64,000 bases of DNA from positions 251,346 to 315,345 of the forward strand of contig NZ_SJPM01000002.1 in assembly GCF_007859915.1 (NCBI RefSeq), in the 5' to 3' direction. The notes under the pieces were generated by a model. That model did not search any database and was not told the origin of the DNA. It saw only the letters and a program-made list of their open reading frames with translations. Both the position numbers and the translations under genes were made by a program. Below are positions 28,016 to 36,757 of the stretch, piece after piece. Source of the stretch: Neorhodopirellula pilleata (GTDB taxonomy: Bacteria; Planctomycetota; Planctomycetia; Pirellulales; Pirellulaceae). Each line of letters begins with the position of its first letter. The first letter of the stretch is position 1.

Positions 28016-29572
28016 TTAATCCAAGAATCCGACCAAGTCTTGACTGCGGCTGGGTTGCTGCAACTTGCGGACGGCTTTGGCTTCGATCTGGCGAATCCGC
28101 TCTCGCGTCACTTTGAATATGTGGCCGACTTCTTCGAGCGTGTAGCTGTAACCATCGCCGAGACCGTAACGCAGTTTGATGATCTCACGTTCGCGATACG
28201 ACAACGACTTCAACACACCGGTAATCCGCTGGCGCAACATCTCTTGGGTCGCCCCGATTTGCGGGCTTTCGGCGGTTCCGTCGGGCAACAAGTCGCCGAA
28301 CTGACTGTCTTCGCTATTACCGACCGGCCGATCCAGCGAGATCGGGAAACGGCTCATCGTCAAGACACGGCGAGCTTCTTCGATTGTCACGTCAGCGCGT
28401 CGGGCGGTTTCTTCGATCGAGGGTTCCCGGCCGAGTTCTTGCAGCAAGGCGCGGGCGACGTTGCGAACGCGGCTCATCGTTTCGACCATGTGAACCGGAA
28501 TCCGGATCGTTCGACTTTGATCGGCGACGGCACGGGTGATCGCTTGACGGATCCACCATGTTGCATAGGTGCAGAACTTGAAGCCACGGCGGTACTCGAA
28601 CTTATCGACCGCCCGCATCAAACCCGCGTTGCCCTCTTGGATCAAGTCCAAGAACGACAGTCCACGGTTGCGGTATTTCTTGGCGATCGAAACGACCAAT
28701 CGCAGGTTGCCTTCGGACAACTCACGCTTGGCCTGTTGGTATTCGCTGTAAACGCGGCCGAGCATGTCGACGCGGTTCCGCAACGACGTCGGGGTTTCTT
28801 GGCACGCGGTCAAGATTTGGCGACGTTCGTGCAGCAGTTGTTCGCGAACTTCACGACCATGCTTGGTGCGTTTCTGGTTGTGGATCAGTTCGTCGATTTC
28901 GTCCAAGCGACGTGAAAACTTCTCGAGCAATGCGATGCGGGTTTCGATCCGTTGGGTTCGCAAGCCGAGTTCTTCGATCAAACGCACCGCACGGCGGCGA
29001 CGGCGCCCCAGCGCACGCCACGCCTCGGCGCGGCGACGTGCCGGAGTGCTCTTGCTCATCGCGACCTTCCAGTCGTGACGGTTACGGCTGAGTAGGGTTT
29101 GCAGCGTACGAAGGTTGTGCGGCAGACGGCCGACGATTTGTTCTTTCTCGAGTCGATCGGTCACGCTGACTTGAACGGTCCGGTCGAACGGCAACTGACC
29201 GCGGTAGACCTTCTTGAGCGTCTTGTAGGCTTCGACGAGGACGTAGTGGTTTTCGAGCAACTTGGTGCGAAAGCGGCGACGTGTTTCTTCGATCCGCTTG
29301 GCCAATTCGATTTCTTCACGACGGGTCAGCAACGGGATTTCGCCCATTTGCGTCAGGTACATCCGCACGGGGTCGTCCGACCAGGTATCGGATTCGTCGA
29401 TCGCGATCAATTCATCGGGACTTTCCAGTTGCACCTGACCATCGACCACGTCGGGAACGCCGCCGTTATCGTCTTCGCCATCATCGACTGGCAACTTCCG
29501 GAAGTTACCGGTGACCACGTCCGCACTTTGGGCGGAAACGTCGTCAAAATCATCCATCATCGGATCGAACAA
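28016..29572 (-). CDS. rpoD: RNA polymerase sigma-70 family factor, RpoD/SigA type
   Basis: 518 residues. Region 1.2 is [28 protein letters not shown] (67-94). Regions 2.1-2.4 run from [26 protein letters not shown] through [31 protein letters not shown] (289-361). Region 3 follows, and region 4 is [41 protein letters not shown] (460-500). The acidic N-terminus (1-62) stands in for region 1.1. Between regions 1.2 and 2 lies a basic helical insert (about 100-285, with an Arg run at 189-194). The region 4 helix-turn-helix is that of a housekeeping factor. Whether it is the only RpoD in this genome is not known. Confidence 0.9.
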   Translation of the reverse strand: MFDPMMDDFDDVSAQSADVVTGNFRKLPVDDGEDDNGGVPDVVDGQVQLESPDELIAIDESDTWSDDPVRMYLTQMGEIPLLTRREEIELAKRIEETRRRFRTKLLENHYVLVEAYKTLKKVYRGQLPFDRTVQVSVTDRLEKEQIVGRLPHNLRTLQTLLSRNRHDWKVAMSKSTPARRRAEAWRALGRRRRRAVRLIEELGLRTQRIETRIALLEKFSRRLDEIDELIHNQKRTKHGREVREQLLHERRQILTACQETPTSLRNRVDMLGRVYSEYQQAKRELSEGNLRLVVSIAKKYRNRGLSFLDLIQEGNAGLMRAVDKFEYRRGFKFCTYATWWIRQAITRAVADQSRTIRIPVHMVETMSRVRNVARALLQELGREPSIEETARRADVTIEEARRVLTMSRFPISLDRPVGNSEDSQFGDLLPDGTAESPQIGATQEMLRQRITGVLKSLSYREREIIKLRYGLGDGYSYTLEEVGHIFKVTRERIRQIEAKAVRKLQQPSRSQDLVGFLD

Positions 29573-30472
29573 AATATTAACTCCTTCAAAGGGTCTGGTG
29601 TCTGGTTGGTTGCCGGCGTCCGTCGCGGCGGGCTTTCGAGCGAGTGAACTCGCCGGAAAGATGGTTTGATCTGAAGTCTCGCATCGAGATCCCTCGTTCG
29701 TGCGATGCGAAGGTCTTGGTGATGCGAAGGCTCGTGCACTACGAAACCTAGCGGGTCAATGATCAGTGGTCGGTTTTTCGAAAATCAGGGGTCGGCTTTG
29801 TGAAAAGCGGATGAAGCCTTCCGAGTCTAGTTGCTGTGAAATGCAAAACGAGTCCTAATTCGGGGCAGTTCGAGCGGTCTCGACTCCGCCACCGAGAAAA
29901 AGTCCGTAAATGGATCGTCGATTCTTCATGTACAGTCAACTTACCACCCGTAAAGTGCCAAATGAGATTCCCAGTGAATTTGGAAAAATTTTCCGACTAG
30001 CTAGTCATTTTCGTCTCGGTGAGTTGATCCGCTCAGGTGTGGCCAAAGAAGACTCGGGCCTCATCCGGACACGGCATCAATCCTTCAAAAACGAACGTCA
30101 TCCGAGGCATCGGCCCTTTTCAGACGAACTAGCAAAAACGCAAACACCGACCGATGGGCGGGCCCATCGCCTGCGCTGCGCAAGCCATCTTGGCATGACC
30201 GAGTGACCACAAACCGGGTGGTGGGCGCGAACCCAAATCCATCGGGCTGCGAAGACGAACGACAGTTCGTTGTTGGTTTGTCGCGAATCATCGATCAAGA
30301 TGTCCGCTCGGGTGTGAATGCACCTGATGGGAGCGACGGTTTGTGTGCTAACCTGTCGGGTTAACTTCGGCACTTCGTAATCTTAGTCACCGGGAAAGAC
30401 GGGTCCACCCGTGCATGCCCTGAATTACGAGTGGATTCGGTTTTTTGTTTCGTTTTTCAGTAAGTGGTTTTG
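29573..30472. other. Long intergenic region upstream of the sigma factor, no gene supported
   Basis: About 900 bases with only short, unconvincing open frames (for example 29910-30206, whose composition does not look coding). It presumably carries the sigma gene promoter(s). An imperfect direct repeat of atcagtggtcggtttttcga and atcaggggtcggctttgtga is seen at 29761-29807. Nothing else was recognised. Confidence 0.45.
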
Positions 30473-31018
30473 ATGTTCGAATTGACCTGTCCCGAGTGCC
30501 AGTCCAAGGTTCCCGTCACCCCGGCCAAGGCCGGTGGCGAAGTGCCCTGCCCACAGTGCGACCGATCCATCGCGGTACCGAAACTTGGCGAACTCAAAAC
30601 GCTCCCCCAAGTCCAAGATGCCGGTGCGGCGTCGGCGGACGTCGCCCCACGAGGTTTATCGGGCGGTCGCTCGATGGCTTTCGCGGCCCTCGGGGCGGTC
30701 AGTTTGCTGTGTTTTCTCGGGGCCGCGTTCTGCGGCATTAATTGGGCGACGATCGAAGTACCCGCCACTTCGCAAACCCATCTGGAAGGCCTGAAAGAAA
30801 CCTACCAACAACTCAGCGCCGCCCGACTGATCCGCGAATACCAAGACATCACCGAATTTGGAGTCGATGTGCCTCATCCATACCCCTATCGAATGATCGA
30901 GCTGCGGAAACAAGCCTGGGGCAACAAAGCCATGGCGTTCGCCGCCGCCGGGTTGCTCGCGGCGGTACTGAGCGTCTTCGTCGGCCGCCGGACGTCAGCC
31001 AGCGGCGTGTTGACTTAG
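30473..31018 (+). CDS. Zinc-ribbon membrane protein, function unknown
   Basis: 181 residues from the ATG at 30473; a GTG nine bases earlier is also in frame. The N-terminus is a zinc ribbon (Cys6, Cys9, Cys26, Cys29: TCPECQSKVP and PCPQCDRSIAVP). Two hydrophobic segments follow (about 66-87 and near 155-172), separated by a helical loop. This zinc-ribbon plus transmembrane plan is widespread in planctomycetes with no known role. It is followed by a palindromic repeat, not by another gene in the same direction. Confidence 0.7.
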   Translation: MFELTCPECQSKVPVTPAKAGGEVPCPQCDRSIAVPKLGELKTLPQVQDAGAASADVAPRGLSGGRSMAFAALGAVSLLCFLGAAFCGINWATIEVPATSQTHLEGLKETYQQLSAARLIREYQDITEFGVDVPHPYPYRMIELRKQAWGNKAMAFAAAGLLAAVLSVFVGRRTSASGVLT

Positions 31019-31029
31019 TTTGCCTCGTT

Positions 31030-31099
31030 ACCCGAAGCGTCAGCGAGGGATATATAAAGAGGATTTAATGGCGTTGGATCCCTCGCTCACGCTTCGGGT
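31030..31099. repeat. Copy of the acccgaagcg palindrome
   Basis: Arms 31030-31050 and 31079-31099 are inverted copies of cccgaagcgtcagcgaggga with one mismatch. A diverged cgattaaatcgccagcccg follows the right arm, a remnant of the outer taaatcaacagcccgctagc arm seen in other copies. It lies between the 3' ends of two convergent genes and could stop transcription from both sides. Confidence 0.82.
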
Positions 31100-31236
31100 T
31101 ACGATTAAATCGCCAGCCCGGCGGCAGACTGAACCGTGGCTCCCTGAAGGGAACCTCAATTTTTTATGAAGTTGTCGCGTTTTTTCTGTCTCTCGAACGC
31201 GGACACTTGGTCAGATCGAATCTTCGGACTCGACTC

Positions 31237-32067
31237 TCACTTGCGACGCAAGACATACACGACGTCTTCGGTCGACGAGTCGACTTCGATCGGGTCGTTC
31301 ATGTCGTAAGCGAAGTCGTATGTCGCGACGCTCTCCCACTTTCCGCTCGCGCCGATCAGCGCCTTCATTTGGGCCGGCGTGTAACTCCGCAGTCGCAACT
31401 CGTCGTTGATGCGAAAACTATCCCGCGGCGTGTGAACATCGAACCGAATGCCGAAACATTCCAAGCGTTTCTTTTTGTCTCGCGAGACCGTCCACATGTG
31501 CGTATTGATCGCCAAGTGACCGCGGCGGGCCGACCAAGATTCCGTTTCACTGGGCGGCACACTCGTCGGTGTTAAATGAACGCCTAACAAATAGATGCCG
31601 CCCGGCCGCACGATCTCGGCCATGCATTCGAGGTGACGACGTGCTTCCGCTTCGCTGCCGACGTGACGGAAACTGTTGATCGTGTTGAAGGCGACCTTGA
31701 CCGGTCCGTCCTTGCGACGCGATGGCGGCAGGACGCCTTTGAAATCCTTGACGCCGAAGTCGCACATGTCTGCCACGATCGCCGACCCCGAATAACCGTG
31801 TCTGACCAATCGCTCGTTGCAAAACGCGACCGCCTTGGGATTCAAGTCCAATCCGCAAACCGGGTATCCCTTTCGCAACAACGCGTACATCAATCGACCT
31901 GTCCCGCAGGCGGGTTCAAAGAACCACTGCTTCGCTTGGTCCTGCGACTTGGTCACGAACGCTTCCTCGCATGTCAAAATGAACTTGGTTTCCGCCGCCA
32001 CGTCCGCGCCGAAGACCAAGTCGTAATACTTGGGGTGATCGTAGATCGATTCGTCGATCGTTCTCAT
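31237..32067 (-). CDS. Class I SAM-dependent methyltransferase
   Basis: 276 residues from the ATG at 32067. The SAM-binding motif I is WFFEPACGTGRLMYAL, followed by CGLDLNPKAV (acidic loop), IVADMCDFGV, and IVRPGGIYLLGVHL. The start overlaps the stop codon of the upstream DinB-like gene by ATGA, so translation is coupled. Substrate unknown. The neighbours (DinB-like and DCC-type redox protein) suggest a small detoxification or thiol-linked operon, but this is inference only. Confidence 0.8.
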   Translation of the reverse strand: MRTIDESIYDHPKYYDLVFGADVAAETKFILTCEEAFVTKSQDQAKQWFFEPACGTGRLMYALLRKGYPVCGLDLNPKAVAFCNERLVRHGYSGSAIVADMCDFGVKDFKGVLPPSRRKDGPVKVAFNTINSFRHVGSEAEARRHLECMAEIVRPGGIYLLGVHLTPTSVPPSETESWSARRGHLAINTHMWTVSRDKKKRLECFGIRFDVHTPRDSFRINDELRLRSYTPAQMKALIGASGKWESVATYDFAYDMNDPIEVDSSTEDVVYVLRRK

Positions 32068-32624
32068 CGGATCGGTTCCAATCCCAGGCCACGACGCAAC
32101 ACCCCGATCTGTCCGGCGTGGAGACTCTCGTGCATCGGGCAAAACAGCACCGCGCCGAGCTTGCACGGATAAACTGCGTACGGCATGTCGACCGGTTCGA
32201 GCAGCATCTGCGGTTCGATCATCGTGATCTCATCCATCGCGAGTCGATGGACCTCGGCGAGCTTGTCGAACAACTCGTCGGGCGAAAACGCCCCGTCGCC
32301 GCCCGCCGGCGGAGTCCCGCCGCGACCATAGGTTTTGCGAAGTTTGCCGGGGATCAACTCGAGGTCTTCGGGCCGCCGGCCGCGCATGCGAAACATCAAC
32401 AACCCGTACTGGCTGACGGCGAGGTGACCGACCTGCCACGCGACGTGGGTGGGAAGACCCGCCGGCGATTGACACCACAACTCGCGGGGCGTCGCGGCGA
32501 GCAGTTCTAACGTGTACGCCCGGGCCCATTCGATCTGACCGATGGCAGCCTGTAACATCGTGGCCGCTTCGTCGACCGTGGGCATGATCGGGGACGGCGA
32601 CTCGGCGGTGGGAATGACATTCAT
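32064..32624 (-). CDS. DinB-like four-helix protein
   Basis: 186 residues from the ATG at 32624 (MNVIPTAESPSP). The pattern of the DinB/YfiT metal-binding fold is visible: MLQAAIGQIEWARAYTLELLAATPRELW, THVAWQVGHLAVSQYGLL and PMHESLHAGQIGVLRRGLGL, with His residues in the second and last helices that would bind a metal. Some relatives are thiol-S-transferases for bacillithiol or mycothiol. It lies downstream of the DCC protein gene and overlaps the methyltransferase gene by four bases. No clear ribosome-binding site is seen. Confidence 0.72.
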   Translation of the reverse strand: MNVIPTAESPSPIMPTVDEAATMLQAAIGQIEWARAYTLELLAATPRELWCQSPAGLPTHVAWQVGHLAVSQYGLLMFRMRGRRPEDLELIPGKLRKTYGRGGTPPAGGDGAFSPDELFDKLAEVHRLAMDEITMIEPQMLLEPVDMPYAVYPCKLGAVLFCPMHESLHAGQIGVLRRGLGLEPIR

Positions 32625-32667
32625 GACGCAAGTTTTAATGGCGTGCGTCGATCGTGTCACGTCCACG

Positions 32668-33168
32668 TCACTTGTCGAAATGGATCGAGCACGAATCGGT
32701 CTCGCATTTCGGCTTTCCGCCAAAGAATTTCGTCGAGATCCAATACCGCCGCTTGGCCACTTGGTGATACATCCATCGCCACAACTTCGCCGACCCAGGC
32801 AGGTGCAAAACTGGCGCAGCCCACCAAATCGCCGGCAACCGGCGACTAAGGTAGCGCACCGCGTCGGCACCACCGTGACGATTGCCATCGGTATCAATAA
32901 CGAACATTTGGTTCATCAACTGCTCACGCGTCAAATCCCCGTACCGCTCGGCCACCCGGGGATCATGCAGTGACAAAAACGCCAACCTCCCCCGCCCCCA
33001 ATCGAGCCCATGGAGTCGCTGGACCTGAGCGGTGCAAAACGCACAATCCCCGTCGTATATCACGACATCCCGGTCCACCCCCGAGCCCGAGTGAGCATCT
33101 GGATCCGGCAACCCGTGCTCGGTTGTTTCGCGATAAGTGGGTTCGCCGTCCGGCAAAAGGAACTCCAA
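32668..33168 (-). CDS. DCC family thiol-disulfide oxidoreductase-like protein (DUF393)
   Basis: 166 residues. The motif VIYDGDCAFCTAQVQRL (about 35-51) is the family signature with a CxxC-like D-x-D-C-x-x-C. LDWGRGRLAFLSLHDP, then VIDTDGNRHGGADAVRYLSRRLPAIWW, and a hydrophobic C-terminal stretch complete the family pattern. Its first gene position, 43 bases before the DinB-like gene, suggests a three-gene operon DCC-DinB-methyltransferase. A role in membrane thiol redox is only assumed from the family. Confidence 0.82.
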   Translation of the reverse strand: MEFLLPDGEPTYRETTEHGLPDPDAHSGSGVDRDVVIYDGDCAFCTAQVQRLHGLDWGRGRLAFLSLHDPRVAERYGDLTREQLMNQMFVIDTDGNRHGGADAVRYLSRRLPAIWWAAPVLHLPGSAKLWRWMYHQVAKRRYWISTKFFGGKPKCETDSCSIHFDK

Positions 33169-33210
33169 TGAGAGGTTGGTAAATCGTAGAGCGGCAACGC
33201 CGCGAACTTA

Positions 33211-33401
33211 CAAGCCCGACGCGCAACGGCGTGTTGATCTAATCGTAACCCGAAGCGTGAGCGAGGGATTCAACGCCATTTAATCCTCTGCATGTATCCC
33301 TAGCACGCTTCGGGTTGCGATGCGAACTAAATCAACACGTTGGTAAGCGAGCGGATCCACGTGCAAATGGACCGAATCCGCTCGCTTGCGCGTCGGGCTT
33401 G
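33211..33401. repeat. Triple-nested inverted repeat
   Basis: Outermost arms caagcccgacgcgca (33211-33225) and tgcgcgtcgggcttg (33387-33401) are perfect. Inside are cgtgttgatct (from 33230) and aaatcaacacg (to 33339). The core is the aacccgaagcgtgagcgagg palindrome (33247-33268 with 33297-33316), whose right arm has lost a few bases. It lies between two genes that diverge from this gap (the DCC and coiled-coil genes). Confidence 0.84.
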
Positions 33402-33545
33402 TATCAAGGTCGCTAGGATAACGTTATCCGCGACGAGAACTGATGCAACAAGTTTGTTTGCGAACAAGCCCTGGCTGCTACACTATAATCAACCGGCGAC
33501 AATAAGCCGCCGACAACGACTTCACGACCCCCCCAAGGCTTTGTC

Positions 33546-35273
33546 ATGACATCGGAAATCCTCGCCAAAGTCGATTCGGCCCGACGCCGGCTGATCTTGG
33601 GCCGTTTCGGACGTACATTCGCGATCACCGCCTTCGTCGCGATGCTCGTCAGCACCGTCGCGATCGCCGCCATGGCCGTCGTGCCGCTGGAGCGACTCAC
33701 CGGATTCATGCAAATGGAATCCGGCGGGGTTACGCCGCAAAACTGGATCGCGTTTTGGTTGATCGGTACGCTCGCGATCGCCTTGCTCTTTTCCGTACTC
33801 GACACTTGGTACCACGCCCCGAGCCGTCTGGACGTCGCCGCCGAAGTCGACCGGCGGTTCGGATTGCGGGAACGACTCAGCAGCACGTTGGCGGTCACCC
33901 AAGCGGACTCCTCCGCTGCGGACTCTCGTTCAGCCAAATCTCCGCTGAGCCCCTCGCCGTTCGCCGATGCCCTCACCGCCGACGCGTCGAGCCGCGCCGC
34001 GAAACTGCACATCGCCGATCAGTTCCCCCTGCGGGCGACCAAGAACGCTTGGATGCCCTTGTCGCTCGTCCCGATCCTGGCCGCCATGATCTTGGTCGTC
34101 GAACCGGCATCGCTCGTCGACCAACCGGCCGCCGCGAACGTCGACGCTTCCGAAGTCCGCCAAGTCAAAACCGCCGCAGCCGATTTGAAGAAACGTTTGG
34201 AACAACAACGCAAAGCCGCCGACGAGAAAGGACTCAAGGAAGCCTCCGAACTGTTCCAGAAAATGGAACGCCAGCTCGACCAAATCACCAAGAGCCAATC
34301 GCTCAGTCGCAAGGACGCCCTGATTCAACTCAACGAACTCAAAGATCAAATCCAAGAACGCAAAGACCGGATCGGATCGCCCGAGCAACTCAAGCAAATG
34401 CTCTCCCAAATGAAAGGGATTGAAGGTGGCCCGGCCGAAAAGATCGCCGACCAAATTCAAAAAGGAGACTTCGGCAAAGCCGCCGAGGAAATGAAGAGAC
34501 TCGCCGACAAGATCAAGAAAGGCGAACTGAGCGACCAAGAGAAAAAGAAGCTCGCCGAGCAAATCGAAAAACTCGGCGACCAACTCAAGAAAGCCACCGA
34601 ACAACACGAGCAGGCCAAACAGGAACTGCGTGAAAAGATCGAACAAGCCAAAAAGGAAGGTCGCAGCGAAGACGCCGCGAAGATGCAACAAAAACTCAAT
34701 CAAGCCGAAGCCGCCGACGCGCAGATGAAACAAATGCAGCAGATGTCGCAAGCGATGCAGTCGGCCGCCGACGCGATGCAACAAGGCGACTCGCAAGCCG
34801 CCGCCGACGCGTTATCGGAAATGTCCGACGAGCTGGGCGACATGCAGGCCGCGATGAGCGAACTGGAAGACTTGCAATCCGCCCTCGATGACCTCTCGCA
34901 ATCCAAGAACCAAATGGGCTGCAAAAGCTGCAACGGCGACGGCTGCCAAAACTGCATGGGCAACGGCCAAGGCGAAGGCGACAAACCGGGCAACGGAATG
35001 GGCAAGGGAGCCGGCAAAGGCGATCGCCCCGAAGAGGAGACCGACACCAACGCCTACGACACGCAGGTTCGTGGTGACGTCAAACGGGGCAAAGCGATCA
35101 TCGCCGGATTCGCCGACGGGCCCAACCGCAAAGGCGTCACCCGCGAAGAAATTCAAAGCGTGATCGAAGCGGCAATCAGTGAAGACAGCGATCCGCTCGA
35201 AGACCAAGTCTTGCCCCGCGAAGAACGCGAACAAACACGCCAATACTTCGATCGACTCCGCGAAGGATCCTAA
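33546..35273 (+). CDS. Large coiled-coil membrane protein with Cys4 knuckle (DUF4175-like layout)
   Basis: 575 residues. Two transmembrane helices (about 24-46 and 67-86) and a third (about 171-186) precede a coiled-coil region (about 200-455) rich in K, E, Q, A and M, including QMKQMQQMSQAMQSAADAMQQ. A Cys4 cluster CKSCNGDGCQNC (459-470) in a Gly-rich stretch resembles half of a DnaJ zinc finger. The C-terminus is conserved-looking and charged. Function is unknown; proteins of this plan occur near MoxR/DUF58 genes in planctomycetes, though none is here. The next gene starts four bases after the stop. Confidence 0.75.
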   Translation: MTSEILAKVDSARRRLILGRFGRTFAITAFVAMLVSTVAIAAMAVVPLERLTGFMQMESGGVTPQNWIAFWLIGTLAIALLFSVLDTWYHAPSRLDVAAEVDRRFGLRERLSSTLAVTQADSSAADSRSAKSPLSPSPFADALTADASSRAAKLHIADQFPLRATKNAWMPLSLVPILAAMILVVEPASLVDQPAAANVDASEVRQVKTAAADLKKRLEQQRKAADEKGLKEASELFQKMERQLDQITKSQSLSRKDALIQLNELKDQIQERKDRIGSPEQLKQMLSQMKGIEGGPAEKIADQIQKGDFGKAAEEMKRLADKIKKGELSDQEKKKLAEQIEKLGDQLKKATEQHEQAKQELREKIEQAKKEGRSEDAAKMQQKLNQAEAADAQMKQMQQMSQAMQSAADAMQQGDSQAAADALSEMSDELGDMQAAMSELEDLQSALDDLSQSKNQMGCKSCNGDGCQNCMGNGQGEGDKPGNGMGKGAGKGDRPEEETDTNAYDTQVRGDVKRGKAIIAGFADGPNRKGVTREEIQSVIEAAISEDSDPLEDQVLPREEREQTRQYFDRLREGS

Positions 35274-35277
35274 CCCA

Positions 35278-35814
35278 GTGCGCTCGCGACCTTCGAACCT
35301 TTCCGTCGCCGTCGCCATCATCCTGCTCGCGTTGGTCACATGGCGGGCGGCCTGGTTGTTTGCCGGCGTCCCCGACTCGACCGCTCAAGCCGATACGGCC
35401 CGAGATTTGGCGACCCGAGAACTGGGCGCGTTGAACTTAGCGACCCAAGAACCTGCCGCGAACGCTTTCCGGATTTCCTTCGCCGAGCTGCCACTGGGTT
35501 TCGACGAACCCTTTCAGCTTCAGCAAACCGGGCAGATGATTTGGGATCCCGGCGCGGCGATTTGGATCACGCCCGGTAACGACCAACAACCCGGCTGGGC
35601 AACCTGGGACGACAACGGCAACGGCAAAATCGACGAACCGGCGGAACTGGGAGCCGCCTGGAGCGACGATTTCTGCGTCGTCGAAAAAGACGGCCAATCG
35701 CAACAACCCTCCGGCCGCATCATCGACCATGGAGCCTACGTGCCGACCTCGAAGAACAACGGCGACCCAAACGCCATTCGAGTGAAGGTGCTGTATTCAG
35801 CGATTGCGAAATAA
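35278..35814 (+). CDS. Membrane-anchored small protein downstream of the coiled-coil protein
   Basis: 178 residues from the GTG at 35278, which has AAGGA about 10 bases upstream; longer in-frame starts would overlap the upstream gene. A signal-anchor (about 8-25, VAVAIILLALVTWRAAWLF) is followed by an extracytoplasmic domain including a DDNGNGKIDEPAELG stretch that looks like a calcium-binding EF-hand-type loop. Not a recognised family. It is tightly linked to the coiled-coil gene and probably works with it. The 3' end is duplicated 605 bases away (see direct repeat). Confidence 0.72.
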   Translation: MRSRPSNLSVAVAIILLALVTWRAAWLFAGVPDSTAQADTARDLATRELGALNLATQEPAANAFRISFAELPLGFDEPFQLQQTGQMIWDPGAAIWITPGNDQQPGWATWDDNGNGKIDEPAELGAAWSDDFCVVEKDGQSQQPSGRIIDHGAYVPTSKNNGDPNAIRVKVLYSAIAK

Positions 35815-36124
35815 AACTTCATCGTCAAAATTTTGGTAGTGTGGCGAATCTCGGTCGCGCGATTTGTGTACCAGCTCGCCTGGCGATGCAGGTCGAGGTC
35901 CGTGCGGCTTTCGGGCCAACGGCCCATCCGTTTGCCTAGCCCAGTCCGAAGGACTGGGTGATGGATAGCACGTTATCATGAAGGACCAACGGTCCGACCG
36001 TTTGCTCATGTCGCTAGTAAACGGCGGAACCTTCGGCCCTTCGTCGTTTCGCACACTGACCGCGACGCCGTGACACGGATCATCGGTTCGCGAACTGCTA
36101 ACAAACTCGAGATCCAGGCTTACC
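35815..36124. other. Intergenic region with small perfect palindromes
   Basis: No gene. Short hairpins with GGxCCAACGGxCC-type loops are present: gggccaacggccc (about 35918-35930), cccagtccgaaggactggg (about 35939-35957) and ggaccaacggtcc (about 35983-35995). They may serve as transcription stops after the preceding gene. Confidence 0.55.
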
Positions 36125-36343
36125 ATGATGCTCGATCCTGAACCATCTGAAATGCTTGATCACCACGAATTCGGTCCTGGCGCCAAGCCGGTTCAGGGGA
36201 AATATGCCAGACGCTACGAACAAGGAACGAATGTGGTGCTCCTGGATCCCGATCTCGCAAAACGTTTTCCAACATCCGTGGCGGTAAATGACGCTTTGAG
36301 GCACTTTCTTCAACTTGATCCAAAGACACCAACGGACGGATAG
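36125..36343 (+). CDS. Small conserved-looking protein, antitoxin-like
   Basis: 72 residues. KYARRYEQGTNVVLLDPDLAKRFPTSVAVNDALRHFL resembles a short family seen in planctomycetes and cyanobacteria with the pattern Y-x-x-G-T-N-x-V-x-L-D-P-D-x-A-x-x-F-P-x-S-x-x-V-N-x-A-L. Such proteins are often listed near toxin genes, but no toxin gene is visible here. The start ATG has no good ribosome-binding site. It is bounded by the direct repeat pair 35788/36393. Confidence 0.5.
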   Translation: MMLDPEPSEMLDHHEFGPGAKPVQGKYARRYEQGTNVVLLDPDLAKRFPTSVAVNDALRHFLQLDPKTPTDG

Positions 36344-36576
36344 ACAATAGCCGAATCAAGACGTGCGGTTTCGTTAAATGAATCGATTGACAGTGCTGTA
36401 TTCAGCGATTGTGAACTAATCGCCCAGCGTCCACGAGTTTGATCTGCGTTCCAAGAAACGATCCGCAAACCAGCTGTTTCAATCAGCCGACGGGCGTTAG
36501 CCCCGGTTTTCCCGACACAACGACGAGTGGCGATGCGGATAACGGAATCGAATGCGAATGACCCAAGTCGACCGTA

Positions 36577-36757
36577 TCACACGAAATGCTCTCGGTTGGG
36601 GCGGATGACCAGTGAATCAAGACCCTTGGCAGCCATCGCCTCGAGCAACGGCTGCATTCCATTAGCTAATTCGAAGTCGCGTTCTTCGGTGTAGAGCGGA
36701 ACAACGTGATAGAAGTAGTTCTGAGTGGCGTCGCCGGGCTGAGTGGCGTCGCCGGGG
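36577..36757 (-). pseudogene. C-terminal fragment of a SUFU-like or related protein
   Basis: In-frame translation gives QPGDATQNYFYHVVPLYTEE, RDFELANGMQPLLEAMAAKG and LDSLVIRPNREHFV, then stop. The FYHVVPLYTEERDFELANG stretch resembles the C-terminal end of suppressor-of-fused-type domains. There is no start codon: the frame runs into the terminal repeat of the RAYT element. An 18-bp tandem duplication (ctgagtggcgtcgccggg, 36721-36756) adds the PGDATQ repeats. It appears to be what is left of a gene cut by the element. Confidence 0.5.

Larger units (their letters stand above)
35788..36411. repeat. Pair of 19-bp direct repeats bracketing a small gene
   Basis: The bases gtgctgtattcagcgattg occur at 35788-35806 (inside the last codons of the anchored protein gene) and again at 36393-36411, both followed by a similar gaaNtaa ending. 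The second copy has no coding context, so it looks like a stub of the same 3' end. The DNA between, with the small gene at 36125-36343, may be an insertion or the remains of a duplication. Confidence 0.7.

Noticed and set aside
29910..30206. Possible 98-residue gene upstream of the sigma factor
   Set aside because: Irregular composition, no ribosome-binding site, no recognisable pattern; treated as non-coding.
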